This document shows, in pieces, positions 36,201 through 64,000 of a stretch of 64,000 nt of DNA. Under the pieces are notes generated by a model. That model was given only the letters and a program-made list of their open reading frames with translations. It had not been told where the DNA came from and ran no database searches. This DNA is from Marisa cornuarietis. Lineage: Eukaryota > Mollusca > Gastropoda > Architaenioglossa > Ampullariidae. The translations under genes and the position numbers were made by a program. How positions within the stretch are numbered: the first letter of the stretch is position 1; each line of letters begins with the position of its first letter. The DNA lies in the NCBI GenBank assembly GCA_004794655.1, contig SMMW01000003.1, positions 19,610,501 through 19,674,500 of the forward strand, given 5' to 3'.

Positions 36201-36876
36201 CAACTCTCGGCTTGAAATCTTGCAGGTAGGTATCACTGATGCTGAAGAATAAGATTGATTTGTTTTGAGCTGCAAATACATGATCGAGTTATTGGTAAGT
36301 CGTTTCATTAGCTGATATACTGAGAGATCAGACATGACAATTCTAAAATTGCAAATTTACGCAATACTTTTTTTCCTATCCAGTGATAGCAGAGTGGCAG
36401 TTGTCCATTCTGAGCTCATTTCTATTTAACAGTCATTGTTGATAGTGATGAGGCTAAAAGTTGTCAATGCTCAAGACAAGAATACACGTTCTTAAGTCCA
36501 GTAAAACTGTGGGTGAGATTATTACAGAGTGTCATTTTGAGTTTTCTCTGATTGACCAAGTGGTGTTCACCATGCAGCAATAATGACAGAACAGGATAAT
36601 ATAGATTTAAAAAAAATCTTACTCAGAATAGTGTACTTCTATGTATTTGTAAGTAAGCAGTACATTTTATAATACTTGTATGTCATGAAATTCAAGTTTT
36701 CAACATATATTTTACATACTCCAAACAGTTGTTTCACCATGCTTTTCATAGTGGCAGAGCATAGATTTTGCACACCTTATTGTGAAAAGATGAATTGTGG
36801 TGACCTGGATAAACTTATCTATATTGTGTTCCAGGGAGCGATTATGGTTGCAACTGACATACAGTATGCTGTCTGA
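27290..36876 (+). CDS. BPI/LBP-family lipid-binding protein, copy 2 (complete)
   Basis: Fourteen exons: 27290-27401, 28808-28907, 29132-29263, 29378-29451, 29879-30097, 30845-30939, 32909-33085, 33504-33581, 34509-34676, 35077-35144, 35495-35537, 35963-36026, 36149-36225, 36835-36876. They join to 482 codons with GT-AG borders and matching phases, close to the roughly 480-residue length of vertebrate BPI and LBP. Residues 1-21 form a signal peptide (MSQPKFLLFVSCYLLSSVQA), followed by PGFQVRITKRGLDYG, the family's start. Cys154 and Cys193 match the conserved disulfide of the amino-terminal barrel. The loop SWRVKYKKGWFK (about 104-117) is strongly basic, as in the lipid-A-binding tip of human BPI. 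A CxxxxxC pair (316, 322) is additional. The protein is predicted to be secreted and to bind bacterial lipids. Confidence 0.93.
28278..28322. repeat. (TC)n/(CA)n microsatellite
   Basis: About ten CT units followed by a short GCACACACGCAC stretch, in intron 1 of BPI copy 2. Confidence 0.85.
31471..31737 (-). mobile_element. tRNA-derived SINE, copy 1
   Basis: The minus strand begins with a tRNA-like head: GGAAGCGGATGGCCGAGTGG contains an A box, and GGTTCAATTCC is a B box 33 bases further on. A body of about 190 bases follows and ends in AGGTTATGGGATGACCTTTA, then CCTTT. It is nearly identical to 55437-55706. It lies in intron 6 of BPI copy 2 and is absent from copy 1, so it is younger than the duplication or was lost there. 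It is a SINE, not a functional tRNA gene. Confidence 0.88.
31738..32230. other. Copy-2-specific intron 6 sequence
   Basis: GC-richer than its surroundings at the left, with C-runs at 31779-31787. The phrase GGCGTCAGGATATTAAACCA near 32052 resembles the 3' part of a dispersed element, but I cannot assign it. There is no counterpart in BPI copy 1. Confidence 0.4.
33981..34044 (-). mobile_element. 64-bp LINE 3' end in BPI copy 2 intron 8
   Basis: Copy 1 reads ACCAAAGCTTACTACCC, whereas copy 2 has 64 extra bases between GCTT and ACTACCC. Those bases end in GAGCATGCTCTTAGCGCTT, the terminal sequence of the CR1-like LINE fragment at 24987-25445. GCTT stands at both borders, a possible target duplication. 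It is a minimal 5'-truncated insertion. Confidence 0.8.
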
Positions 36877-39352
36877 ACATGGAACATGCGGGATCTGTTT
36901 TTTGTTTTTGTTTTTTGTAGATGACAATTTTCTTAATGTTAGTTTTGTCTTCGGTAGAATAGTCAAATGAATTCAGAATATTTCACCTGACCATAGAGAC
37001 TTTAACTTTTTGTAGCCGATTTTACTTCCAGAATCATTTTATTTGCTTATCACAAAAATGTATTTGCAAAAGTTTGTTTCCCTGAAATTTGTTGTAGTCA
37101 TTGTAGTTTAAATTTTGCTTAATGTTGTTGACAAACTACTTTGAAAAATTATTTTTGATTATATGAGATTTTTTTTAAAAACGGTGAAGCATTTATTTCC
37201 TAATGTAAAGTTTTTGAAAGTTAGTAGATGAGAATCATGCTTGGTGAACACTGAGTTTTTGTAAACTAGTGATGGTCATTCAAGGAAGAGGCTTCACAAA
37301 GCTTAGATCCAGCTGTGTAGTGGGTGAGCACTGTGAATCAACTGCCAACCCAGCAACATTCACTAATTATTTCTTTGATTACAAAACCTGAAATTAATGG
37401 CCACATGCAATCCATGTCAATATATATATATATATTATAAATGGTAAACTTTTTCAGCCTTTGGATAGATTAATGTAAACCAATCATTAATGTACATAAA
37501 CTCTAGTCAAGCAAATATTGTAATATGATGGTTGGACTAAAAATTTTGAGAAAAATAGTTATTACTGGATATTTAATGTTTGCAAGAATTTGTATTATTA
37601 AGAATAGAAAGATAAGTAGATTGCAGTTCCAGGGAAGGCATTTGTGTAAGTCATAACGCAGCCTACTTAAATGTCAGCATCTCACTGCTGGTCTTGGAGA
37701 TGCAAAGGAATTTTTTTTTCGCTTTTGAACCCTGTTCATTTGGCTGCCTTCCCAGTTAGCACCACTTAAATGCAAGGCTTATGTCTGAGTTGTTCTCCTG
37801 TTAGTGGTGTTTCCAGTCTTGGGATAATAATAATAAAGCAGATTTCCATAGATTCCTCATGTTGGAATAGGCTGAACAAAAATAGACATAAATGAGGACA
37901 CAAAATGAATATACTGAGACATATTAATAGCCTTGTATACAAGGCAGAAAAGAATCATTCAAAGACACAGAGTGCTTGTAACTAAAGGTGCCCAGTTCAA
38001 GCATGTTAATTCATGTTCTACCTGCAGCTGTAAAAAGGAAAGATTATCTCCGAAGCATGTGTATTCCCTGTGCTCTAGTAACATGATTGGGAGCACAAGA
38101 TAAGCAGAATCCTGTCTTTTAATATCCACAGAAGGACACCTGTGCCCCATCCAATGTTGAGGTAATGTGGTGGATGAGTTGTTCAGATGCTATCTGCCCA
38201 TTTCAAAGGCTGTTGAGTTATCTGAACTGCTGACTGAATTATGCACAAAATCTGATTTCTGTTAAAAATAAAAATATCTTAAATATCCATGACTTTGTTG
38301 AAATATCCTAATCTTTGATGACTGTTAGGGTTGTGGTGCTTTCAGTAAAGTTAGGAAAATGTTATGTGAACTTTTCTGGTTCTCCTGTGAAACAAAAGCT
38401 TCCATGTTCAGTTGTTTGAGTCCTTACCTGATAAAAATGATTAAACTTATACCCAGTTGTAAAAAATTCTCCTATGACTCTAAATTCATTTATATGGAGA
38501 AATTCATGTAAGAAAGGTTGAAGCTTGCATATAAAGATCTATAATCATATTTAGTCTTGTTTTTTTCTGTTTGCCTACACTGTCACAATTTTTTCAAAGT
38601 GAGCAAAGTTCATGTGCACCAGGGTAGCAACATCAATGTCATTTTTAAAGAGTTAAGGACTTGTCTATAAAGATGTTTTTCCAAAATTTATTAGGAATAA
38701 TTTCCTTACAGAGTTGGAAAGCTGCAACTTAAAATGAGATGTACACTAATTTGTATCGAACACATAATTAAAATGAGAAATTAATCTGACTGAAAATAGC
38801 TACTTATTCTGGCCAATACACATCTCAGATAAGTGCCTAGACCATTTTTTTCCAGATTTTGATGATAAATGTGACAACAGACTAATGAGCTCTGGACAAT
38901 TTCATTTTTAATATTTTTAAGCTTTCTTGCACTAACTCACTTGACTCAAGTCTGAATACTACTCTTCACTTCCCACTCAGTTTTGCATAGCAAAACACTG
39001 TTGTTCTCATTCTCCAGCTCTGACAAATTCCTATCCAATAATAATATCTAATATGATTCTGCCATGTAAAAAGGGGGAATAATAAGTTACGGGACATACT
39101 CACATACTACACATATAAAACATAAAGACATAAATCAAAAGATTGAACTATAGTATCTCACCTGAAAGAATTTTATTTTCCTTTGAGAAATTAGGTGAAA
39201 TATTTCAAATGTTTTAAATGCATTTATCAAGTAAGGATAATATACTTATAAGTATATTAAAATACCTGAAGTAAATAAAATGCAAAACATATTACAAGAC
39301 TATACATACATTTCTTTATAACACTTAAGAAAAATTCACAGACGCTGGGATC
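36877..39352. other. 3' flank of BPI copy 2
   Basis: Noncoding and homologous to 13312-15055, with two extra blocks near 37670-38040 and 38160-38510. It contains a short (TA)n run near 37421 and an AATAATAATAATAAAG stretch at 37827. No gene is evident. Confidence 0.5.
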
Positions 39353-42068
39353 ATACATTTATCCTTTTTTTGTTAAAAGTAATTTGTGTCAATATCTTTC
39401 AGCACTGAAGATTCTTACAGGACAAGCATGCATCTACGAAAACATGAAGAATTAATATAACTAGGTATGAAAGCAATTTAAAAAATCTCTCACAGGACTC
39501 TTGGTCCATGTACTTTCTAGCTACTGGGCACTAGATGTCACTGTAGTATATCGCATGAGGTATTTGAATGAAACAATGCCATGCCATTTGCAAGGCCCAC
39601 TTCTAGATTTAGGTCTGCTGCAACATTTTGTAATGCATGTACACCAAAATGAAAAGACCATTTTCAAAGCACGAGTTATCTAAAATGACGGTTGGATGTT
39701 TCTATGATGTTTATTTCACATCTCAATTCAACTAAAATAATGGCAAATGATTTTGCATTAGGACCACAAAAATTGGACACTTAATTGCTTGAAAGTTGTA
39801 CAGAATACATTAACACGATCCCTTCATTTAAAAATTACAAACAGTTAAAGGGAAAGCAGAAATGCCAATTATGTCTGAAAGATACTCAGCAACAATAAAA
39901 ACACTAAGAGTCTACAGGAAGACCTGTTTAACAAGATAGTGAAATATCATAAAATTCAAACAGCAACCTTAAAGTGCAATGCTAAGAAAACAGACTAAAG
40001 AGATAAAACAGTAAAATGCTAAAAACTGTGCCAAAACTGCTTACACCAAATAAAAGGATGTAATTTTTATACAGCATTGAAATTTTATAAATTATCCTCA
40101 CAAAAATATCTATCTCAACCAATAGACTTTAAACCAGCTTCACTTAAAATGACTGTTTAAAATGTGTAGTAGTTTTGATTATTCTAAATGATTGAGAGAA
40201 TGTCAGCAAAGAATTAGTGCATTTTGACTGGCTTTTCTTTCTAGATGTAAAAATGAAAGAAGCCTGCATGTAAAGTGTGAACTATAAAAATAATGAGGAT
40301 TTGTATGCCCCCATCCAAAAAATTTGCTCAGAGCACTTTACATAAATCATACATAGACTAAATTGTCAACAATCAACAATTTGGAGTGCATGTGAACGGA
40401 GACTTAGTACAATAATTAAAATGGCTTCCTTGAAACTTGTTAAAAGGCCACAGATATTAATAAAATATTGTAACATTAACAGGGAGAAGTACAGGCATAT
40501 ATGCTAATATAGATGCTTATAATCGTCTAAACACAGTAGGCCATTTGCAGTTCACTCCCCGTATGACACATATGGCAACCTTTACTACCCGTTACCACCA
40601 GACTTTTCAATGTATTTCACAATCCTTGAATAAACTTCAGTACTTTCATGATAACATAGTTATGCTTATTTATATATCATGTAAATATAAAACAACCACT
40701 TCCAAAACCAAAGAAATCTTGAAGTTAAATATATTATGCTTAAATAACAATATTTGATATTTTACAAAATATTCTGAACACTCGTTTAAAAACATGTACA
40801 CATGCTCTCTTATCACGTACAAGATAAACATAAAGAAAATACCATTTCATATATTGAAACCTCTGTCTTTTAAAGTCAGCAAGTTGAAACTGCTGCACAC
40901 ATGCATGCATGTGTGTGTATGCACACACACACACCTTTCTGAGTGTATATAGAAAACCATGTTTCAAAACTGAAAACAAAAAAAACGGGGATTTTCCCAT
41001 CTAGCTGAGGGTAGGAAAATAATGTTTAAGTGTGCATGTTTCTAAACAAAGTCTCTAAATCAAAGTCACAAGATCGGGCATACTACAAACCTGTGACATG
41101 TTCTGACAACTGGAAAGATTTCAACAAAGAAACAACATCCTGCAGATAACAACACACAAAGTATGCACACAACCAGTTTCTTTGGCACATAAAATAAATA
41201 CACTTTTGACACAGTCCTAAAATTATATTTATCAATAGTTTTCATGTGAATTTTAACAGGAAAGATTGACATTCTTCAAAAAATTTCACTGAATAGCTTG
41301 TAAGCACGGCAAGTGACAAGGTATGGCCTGACTCTTAAGATACTTAATGCAGGAGCAAAAAACTGTCTTTGGCTGAGCAGATTCCAATGAGAAAAGGATT
41401 ATGCTACATCACTGACATATCACCCACACGCCATCCTGGGATAGCAAAGTCCTGCTGTTATGCTATGTGCTTGGGACTTGATTCTGTCTTCTCTCAACTG
41501 ATCATTTTAACATTACTGGTCGAAATTATTGTTCTCTAACTGAATTGTTCATACCCCTTTTTGCATTTCCCTCAAGCTACCCCTTTTTGGTACAGTGATC
41601 ACTCCTACATTTGCACCCAACCCTTTAGTCACTACTTCAAAACTAACTTGATGGCTAGCAGGGACTTCAGCAAGTGCTGGGTACCATCCATAGCTGCCTG
41701 CTGAGATATAAGATGAAGTGTGCATTGACAAGCCTAGAACACTAGGTGCTTTCCAGAATGTAGTTTATCACCGGCTCTTTGGATGACTTCAATGAGTATA
41801 GTTTAGAACACATGGGTAAGTGAACTGTATCTGCAATGTCCAGGCCACCTGCTGATCAAAGATTTACCAGCTGGCAGGATCCTTCACTGCAGGCATTCAA
41901 CAGCTTCCTTCAAAATAATTTTCTTTCATTTGCTTAGCAGCTTGATGAAGCACATGATTTTATAAATGACATTAAAAAAATTTAATAGGGGAAGTTTATG
42001 CAGTGAGTGTGTAATCCTGGGATGGTGCTGCCACACAGGTACAATTATCGACAGCAGCGCCAAAGGGG
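39353..42068. other. Space between convergent genes (includes probable copine 3' UTR)
   Basis: The BPI copy 2 gene ends to the left on the plus strand and the copine stop codon is at 42069-42071 on the minus strand, so this stretch should hold the copine 3' untranslated region. Its end cannot be fixed. A LINE-like terminal phrase (GCTCAGAGCACTTTACATAA) occurs near 40328. No coding frame is convincing. Confidence 0.5.
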
Positions 42069-58806
<16,738 letters not shown>

Positions 58807-59462
58807 CTGAAATGAGGAATAAAACAAAGCTTCTGTGATGCACGCTTTGGAGAAAAAAAGGGGGTACAATTTAAATGTTTTAATCGGACAGCATGCACGA
58901 TACCATTTTAAATGCTTCAACAAAGGTATTGGTTACAATCACAGGACAGAGGGGTGTAAAGCTGAGCAGACTGGCCTGTTTAATGTCTCCTCTTCAAGTC
59001 ACTTTAATATTTTCTGGGTCTGAGTTTTACAAAGACTAAACAGAGGAGAGTGAGACATGCAGTGTGTCATCAATAAAATACTGATAATGAACCGGGTGAT
59101 ATGGATACGTATAGTTATTTTTTTGGTGGGGAGGGGGGTGCATAGGAGTCGCTCCGTAGAGCGTTTTACAGAGGCCCGCGTGAGTGGCTGAAGTCGCTCC
59201 GTAAGATGTGTTACGGAGGTAAGTGTTAAATATTTTTTCTTCGGAGCTAACTGCGGAAATCGCTTAGTTAAAATTAGGCGTGGTAGGTAAAGCCCGTGTC
59301 GTCACGAACCACCTGAGCAACTTATATTTCTACCAAACAAAACAAAAAAAATTCTGTAGATATATCATCAGCATGCGTTAGGCGATGAATACTTGAAATG
59401 TATTTATTGATTATAAAAGTATCATCATTAGACTTTACTAGTACATGCAGTTCTGCAAAATA

Positions 59463-59620
59463 CCTTTAGTCCGTAGGGGATTGTGTTGATCGTCACTCTC
59501 AAACAGGAAATCCTTTGTGATCAGAAATTATGTTGATAGCAGGTCCAGAAAAACACTTTAAATATACGTTCAGTCTCAACTTTCTCTGCTTTCAGTTTTG
59601 CAAATAACACAGACTTGTCG
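59463..59620 (-). other. Candidate noncoding first exon of the copine gene
   Basis: The first coding exon has its own acceptor, so a leader exon must exist upstream. A donor-like AAAG|GTATTTTG (minus strand) at 59462 follows sequence without an ATG-driven frame and is a reasonable candidate. Only a transcript could prove it. Confidence 0.3.
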
Positions 59621-59986
59621 AACGCGGAACACGCGATGCACTACAGCACGTTTCGAAACTACAGATTACGCAAGTTATTTGGGAAATACCTATATAAGCT
59701 ATAAATATGTCAAAATATATTATCTAGGAAAGTTTATTCAATAAAATAACCTTGACAGTCTCCAACGGCGTTCAGATTTACTTAATTTTACTGTAGTTAC
59801 GTTAGTAGACAATGTTACGGCGTGTTGTCAAACAGTCTGTCACGTGACAATATTGGCCTATCAGTGGCTGAATTAGTTTCCTGAAACGCAAAAGGCCAAT
59901 CCCAGAGACTGTATTACAGAGGGCAGTGAGAGCCTCTTGCGAATCTTCGCTGTTAATCTCGGTGAGCTGAAACAATGAATAATATG

Positions 59987-60095
59987 AGTAAACCGGAAGC
60001 TTTCTCGTCAAAAGCCTCGTCCCTAGTAGTGAAGCTGAAACGTGACTAAACCGGAAGTTTTCTCGTCAAAAGCCTCGTTTTAGTAGTTAACCGAA
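59987..60095. promoter_or_regulatory. 58-bp tandem duplication with two ETS-like sites
   Basis: TAAACCGGAAG followed by TTTCTCGTCAAAAGCCTCG occurs at 59989 and again at 60047. Each copy holds ACCGGAAG (59992-59999 and 60050-60057), the ETS-family core. The block is a few hundred bases upstream of the presumed copine transcription start, so it may be a promoter element. The function is inferred. Confidence 0.5.
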
Positions 60096-60099
60096 AAGA

Positions 60100-62715
60100 A
60101 AAAAAAATCGTCTGCAAGAAGTCCAGTAATACAAGTTCGTGCTACAAAGTACCACAACACGTTCATGTCCGCTCCACCAAATAGACTCTCAAACAATAAT
60201 AATTCCGACTCACATATGATCTACATTCATTCGCATACAGTAGCGTTCAGAAGTCACAGACGACCGAAACAACGAAGGACAGCTTCAATCTTTGCATGTA
60301 GGTACACAGAATCAGCGGCCCGATGGCTTAATCAGTCATGCCGCTCATTGCGTAGTATTGGTTACTTTTGTTGGGCTTTTATGTTTTGAACTGCAGCAGG
60401 AAAGATTCTTAGAAATGTGCGTTTACATGACAGCTCTGCCTTTAATTTATTATATCTGTACACAGAAACAAAAGCACATTTGATTTCACAGTAGCAGACG
60501 TCAGAGCGGACACTCAGCTGTTACCAGTTTGACGCTCGAAAACACCTAGGCCCTATCATTATTTTCATTAAAATTAAATTTTAATGGAGAAAATTTCTGC
60601 TGACACAAGAACATTCCCCATAGCTTGGTGGACTGTGTGTTAGGACCCTGTCTGGAGTTGCAGCTGGCTGAGGAAAGGTAATGGAAGTTAGCTATAGCGA
60701 TATATATATATACATAACACCTTCTCAGAGTCAAAAATAGCCTGGGGCTAGCCAGGAAGTAGATGATTCTCTTTTCTGTCATTATCTCTTCTGATGATGA
60801 ATACTGGTCATAGCTGACAATAGAATGATAAGCGCAACAGCAGACTCTCATACTGATGACAAACAGCTAGAGAACATCAGTTTCATCTCATGTGGATAAT
60901 TTATTAAGTACTTTATTATAAACCAGAATTTTTAACTAAAATTGCAGGTATCCTGCACAACAGTTACAGCTTAAATACCCTTGCATACATACGTATATAT
61001 ATACATACATATACACACACACACATACTTTTTCACATCATGCAAAAGGATTTCATCAGTATTAAGAATCAACATTCTCATCTCTCATACATATCAATAA
61101 CACTCATGCACTTTTGTTCTGCCTAAATTTGATTAATATAATTCTTTGCTCTTTGGCTCTTCCACCTAATTCATAGTCCAGGTGAACTCTGCAGTAAGTC
61201 TTGTTCTCACAGCAGATCACTGGACAGGTTGTCTACTGGCAACAGCATTAAACTCAATTTCTGATCTCTTTACTCATTGAACTTTATATCCCCTGAAAAA
61301 AAAGCCTGAAGAAAAGAAAACAAAAAAGAAAGAAGAGAGGCATCAAGTCTAATCACAAACCACCAAGTTTGGCAAGAGAAAAACTCTGGACCATCTGAGA
61401 GCATACAACTTCAAATCAAGTCTTTGTAAAGTGCACTGTGCCTACTTTAAAAGTGGGGGTATTTGATATGAAAATGGAATGTCTTATTATTATTAGCATA
61501 TCACCTTATGGATAGGCAGCTTTGCACCTTTCTAAAAAATATTTAACTGGTTATATGAGGAAGAAATCCTGTGAAAGGGTTAAAACAGTTTGTAAATGAA
61601 TTAACAACAGTGCCTGGCTCAGAGTTAAGCAAACGGGTGTGACCAACAGGCAAAGAAGTGAGAATGATATGAGAAACAACATGACAGCATGAGATGAAAA
61701 TGAAGTAAAATTTTTGAAGAGCATTCTTACCCAAATTTTTGTCACAACCCTCCTTTGCTAATACGATATCCTTCACTTTTAAGCCTGTTACACACCCAAC
61801 TCATTATGCACTAAGAATGAAACATTAAAACCAGCACTTGGTGCACACTAGTTAGTCTCAAGCCACATACATAACTGCTTGTGCCCACTTGCCTGGGGCC
61901 TAATGTATGAAGCAGCAATATCAAAATCGTAGTTTTTACCAAATGATTGCCCTCACTCATTGCTATGTCCTTGATATTCATTACTTATGCAACTTTTGAA
62001 GTAAAACCTCAAAATGTGTTTTAAATTGTTGCTTATTTCTGTGTTTAAAATGGGATACTAAAGAAAGATTTTGATGCCCTGACTGAGGTATTATTTCCTG
62101 TCATATCTGCACTCATGTATGTGGAATTTTTATAACAAAAGTCATTGTTAATCTTTCCTGAGAAATACTTCTTTTATAAATGAATGTTTGTTATATGGAT
62201 AGTCAAGCTTTTTAATTTTGTACTGAGGTCCCATTTTTCACAAACAAAACAGTCCATTTGAAATTGAGCAAGCAAGCTTTTTGTGATTTGTCTGGAGAAG
62301 TTTGAGGTTGTTTTATATCCAAAAAGAAGAAGACCAAAAAAATAAATAAATAAATGAACATGATATTGTCATCATGCAACTGGAATTGTGAGTGTGTGTA
62401 TTTGTGTGTATGTGTGTGTGGAGCGAGGGAGAAAGGGTAACCCTTTTTTTTTCCATTCACAAATTTGAGTCCATGAAGCATAGTCACTTACACAGAACGC
62501 CTACAGAGACCAAAGATATTGCAAACAAATCTTTCTTTAATATTAATATTAAAGGTTATTTTACCTGTTCATGCTGCTTTGACAGCAATCCCTCCACACT
62601 CAGGGGTGGTATTAACCGATCACACCCTTCCTTTCTGATAAATTGTTTTATTTGAGTGGTTACAGATCTAAAAGGTAAGTGATCCCCTCAGAGTACATCC
62701 ACCAAGCATACCATC
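60100..62715. other. Upstream intergenic region, nothing recognised
   Basis: AT-rich sequence with short runs such as TATATATATA near 60703 and CATACATA-type repeats at 60984-61020. No supported exon, RNA gene or element. Confidence 0.5.
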
Positions 62716-63430
62716 ATGAACCATGGACATGTATACACAAATGGATCAGGTGAAGAAGCCACCAGAAATGGAGGAGGTGGAGTCATAATCCAGCTAAGGG
62801 GTGGGAAAACACTCCAAAAGGTGACTTCGACAGGCAAGTATGTCAAAGACTATAGGGCCAAAACTGAGGGTCTGAAGACTGCAGCTCAGATGCTCTGTGA
62901 CAACAAAGAAAGCGTACACAACAAAGTTGTCATAGTTACAGATGCTTTGTCAGCCTTGGAAGCCCTCTCAAACAGCCGGAGCAACGAAATGAATGCCCTT
63001 TCATCAGCTCTGAGCAGCCTGCAATGATCCACAGAACAAGCAGTTGTTTTACACTGGATTCCCTCGCATTGCAATATCCCTGGCAATGAGGCAGCTGACA
63101 GACTGGCAAAGGAGGGAGAGAGGCTGGCCCCAGAGCAGCTTTAATGAGGCCAAGACAATAATTAAAGACAAGCCAAAGAAAAGATGGCTCCAACAGCATC
63201 CCAACTATAGCAGTCAAGACCCACGTTACAGGCTAGAGAGAGGGAAGAACAGGTGACCATTATGAGACTGATAATAGGTGACTTCAGACTTAAATACCAT
63301 ATGCTCATCAAGTTCCACATTGGAGAGTCCCAAATGTGCCCTTGTGGCATGGCTTCAAAGACAATGGCCAACTTCCTGCAGGACTGTCCAACCAAAACTA
63401 AGAACATGGCTTACTGACACAACATTGAAA
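62716..63430 (+). mobile_element. LINE RNase H domain relic
   Basis: Plus-strand pieces include HVYTNGSGEEATRNGGGGVI, YRAKTEGLKTAAQML, VVIVTDALSALEALS, VLHWIPSHCNIPGNEAADRL and AKEGERLAPEQL. They match the DG...E...D...H-x-x-x-x-N-x-x-AD pattern of ribonuclease H domains carried by some LINE clades. After a frame break, MRLIIGDFRLKYHM and MCPCGMASKTMANFLQDCP follow, the usual downstream zinc-knuckle-like end. The first catalytic aspartate of YTDGS is changed to asparagine, and stops are present, so it is nonfunctional. Confidence 0.75.
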
Positions 63431-64000
63431 GAAAAGATCTTGTGATCCCTGCAGTGTTTACAGTACACAACAGACTGTAAAGGCTTCTGGAGTCATCGTC
63501 TGAGTGTTCGAAGATGATTTGAGTGGTTACTATGTGTTCAAAGTCTATTCAGTTAAAAAATAATCCTCTGATAATATTCTTTATCATTTGAAACTGCCGT
63601 AGGAATTTTTCACTCTCTATAAATCTGTTTTTTTTGTGTAAATGCCAGGGCACTTCTTGAGACTTTCCATTATACCACTTCATACATTCTGGTTTCTCAT
63701 CACAGACCTAGGATTTTGGGGCATACCACATTTCTGCAGTATTACTGCTTCCTACATCAGTCCCCTGAAATCTGTATTCTTTCCACTTAAATGCCATATG
63801 TACATCACCGAGATAATATCACAAATATAGAGAATGCATTGCTCAATTCACTTTGGTCAAATACATTTTGTACATAAATAAATTTACACTCAAATGTAAA
63901 ACAAGCATACATTTTTCTGTACATACATAAACACCTTTAGTACATCGCACAGCAAGTTTATATAATCTGGTTTTAAAATTTACATATCATAAAGCAAGTT
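63431..64000. other. Intergenic, nothing recognised
   Basis: AT-rich sequence after the LINE relic with no supportable gene or repeat. Confidence 0.45.

Larger units (their letters stand above)
28431..39352 (+). repeat. Segmental duplication, right copy
   Basis: It matches 2995-15055 from GGTTACAAGGGTACATGG onward to AACACTTAAGAAAAA near 39340. Exon 1 and the promoter of this BPI gene lie to the left of the match, so the visible homology starts in intron 1. Copy-specific additions include a SINE and flanking block in intron 6 (about 31037-32230), a 64-base LINE end in intron 8, and extra 3' flanking sequence near 37670-38040 and 38160-38510. Confidence 0.92.

Overview
The window is animal nuclear DNA: AT-rich, with GT-AG introns, short exons, and a dense load of LINEs, SINEs, MITEs and microsatellites. 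The gene content (invertebrate BPI/LBP-type lipid-binding immune proteins and a copine) and the repeat types (RTE-like and CR1-like LINEs, tRNA-derived SINEs) suggest a lophotrochozoan, most likely a gastropod mollusc. That placement is inferred; no species can be named from the sequence.

Layout. (1) 1-2994: the 5' half of a minus-strand RTE-like LINE with an open endonuclease-reverse transcriptase frame running off the window. It is preceded, on its 5' side, by 3.1 exact 220-bp tandem monomers. (2) 2995-15055 and 28431-39352: two copies of a segmental duplication in the same orientation. Each carries a 13- or 14-exon BPI/LBP-family gene on the plus strand. The second gene is complete (482 codons, signal peptide in exon 1 at 27290). 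The first has exons 2-14 intact, but its exon 1 is not in the window. (3) 15056-28430: the spacer between the copies, filled with nested elements: a nearly full-length CR1-like LINE (minus), a decayed LINE (plus) broken by a mariner, LINE 3' ends, a (CAT)n microsatellite seeded by a LINE tail, a MITE, and then the promoter and exon 1 of the second BPI gene. (4) 42069-58806: a complete 14-coding-exon copine gene on the minus strand, convergent with the BPI genes. It encodes 746 residues: a Gly/Pro/Tyr/Gln-rich amino-terminal tail of about 215 residues, two C2 domains and a vWA/copine domain. Its introns hold MITEs, SINEs and LINE debris. (5) 59600-64000: the probable copine promoter side, with a duplicated ETS-like site, then noncoding DNA and a LINE RNase H relic.

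Functional reading. The BPI/LBP proteins are predicted to be secreted and to bind bacterial lipids. The two copies differ most in a basic loop of the amino-terminal barrel, which suggests divergence in ligand binding. The copine is predicted to be a cytosolic calcium-dependent phospholipid-binding protein. The most unusual items are the L1-like promoter monomers on an RTE-like LINE, a 27-bp perfect hairpin inserted with a 7-bp target duplication inside the CR1-like LINE, and the annexin-A7/A11-like low-complexity tail on the copine.
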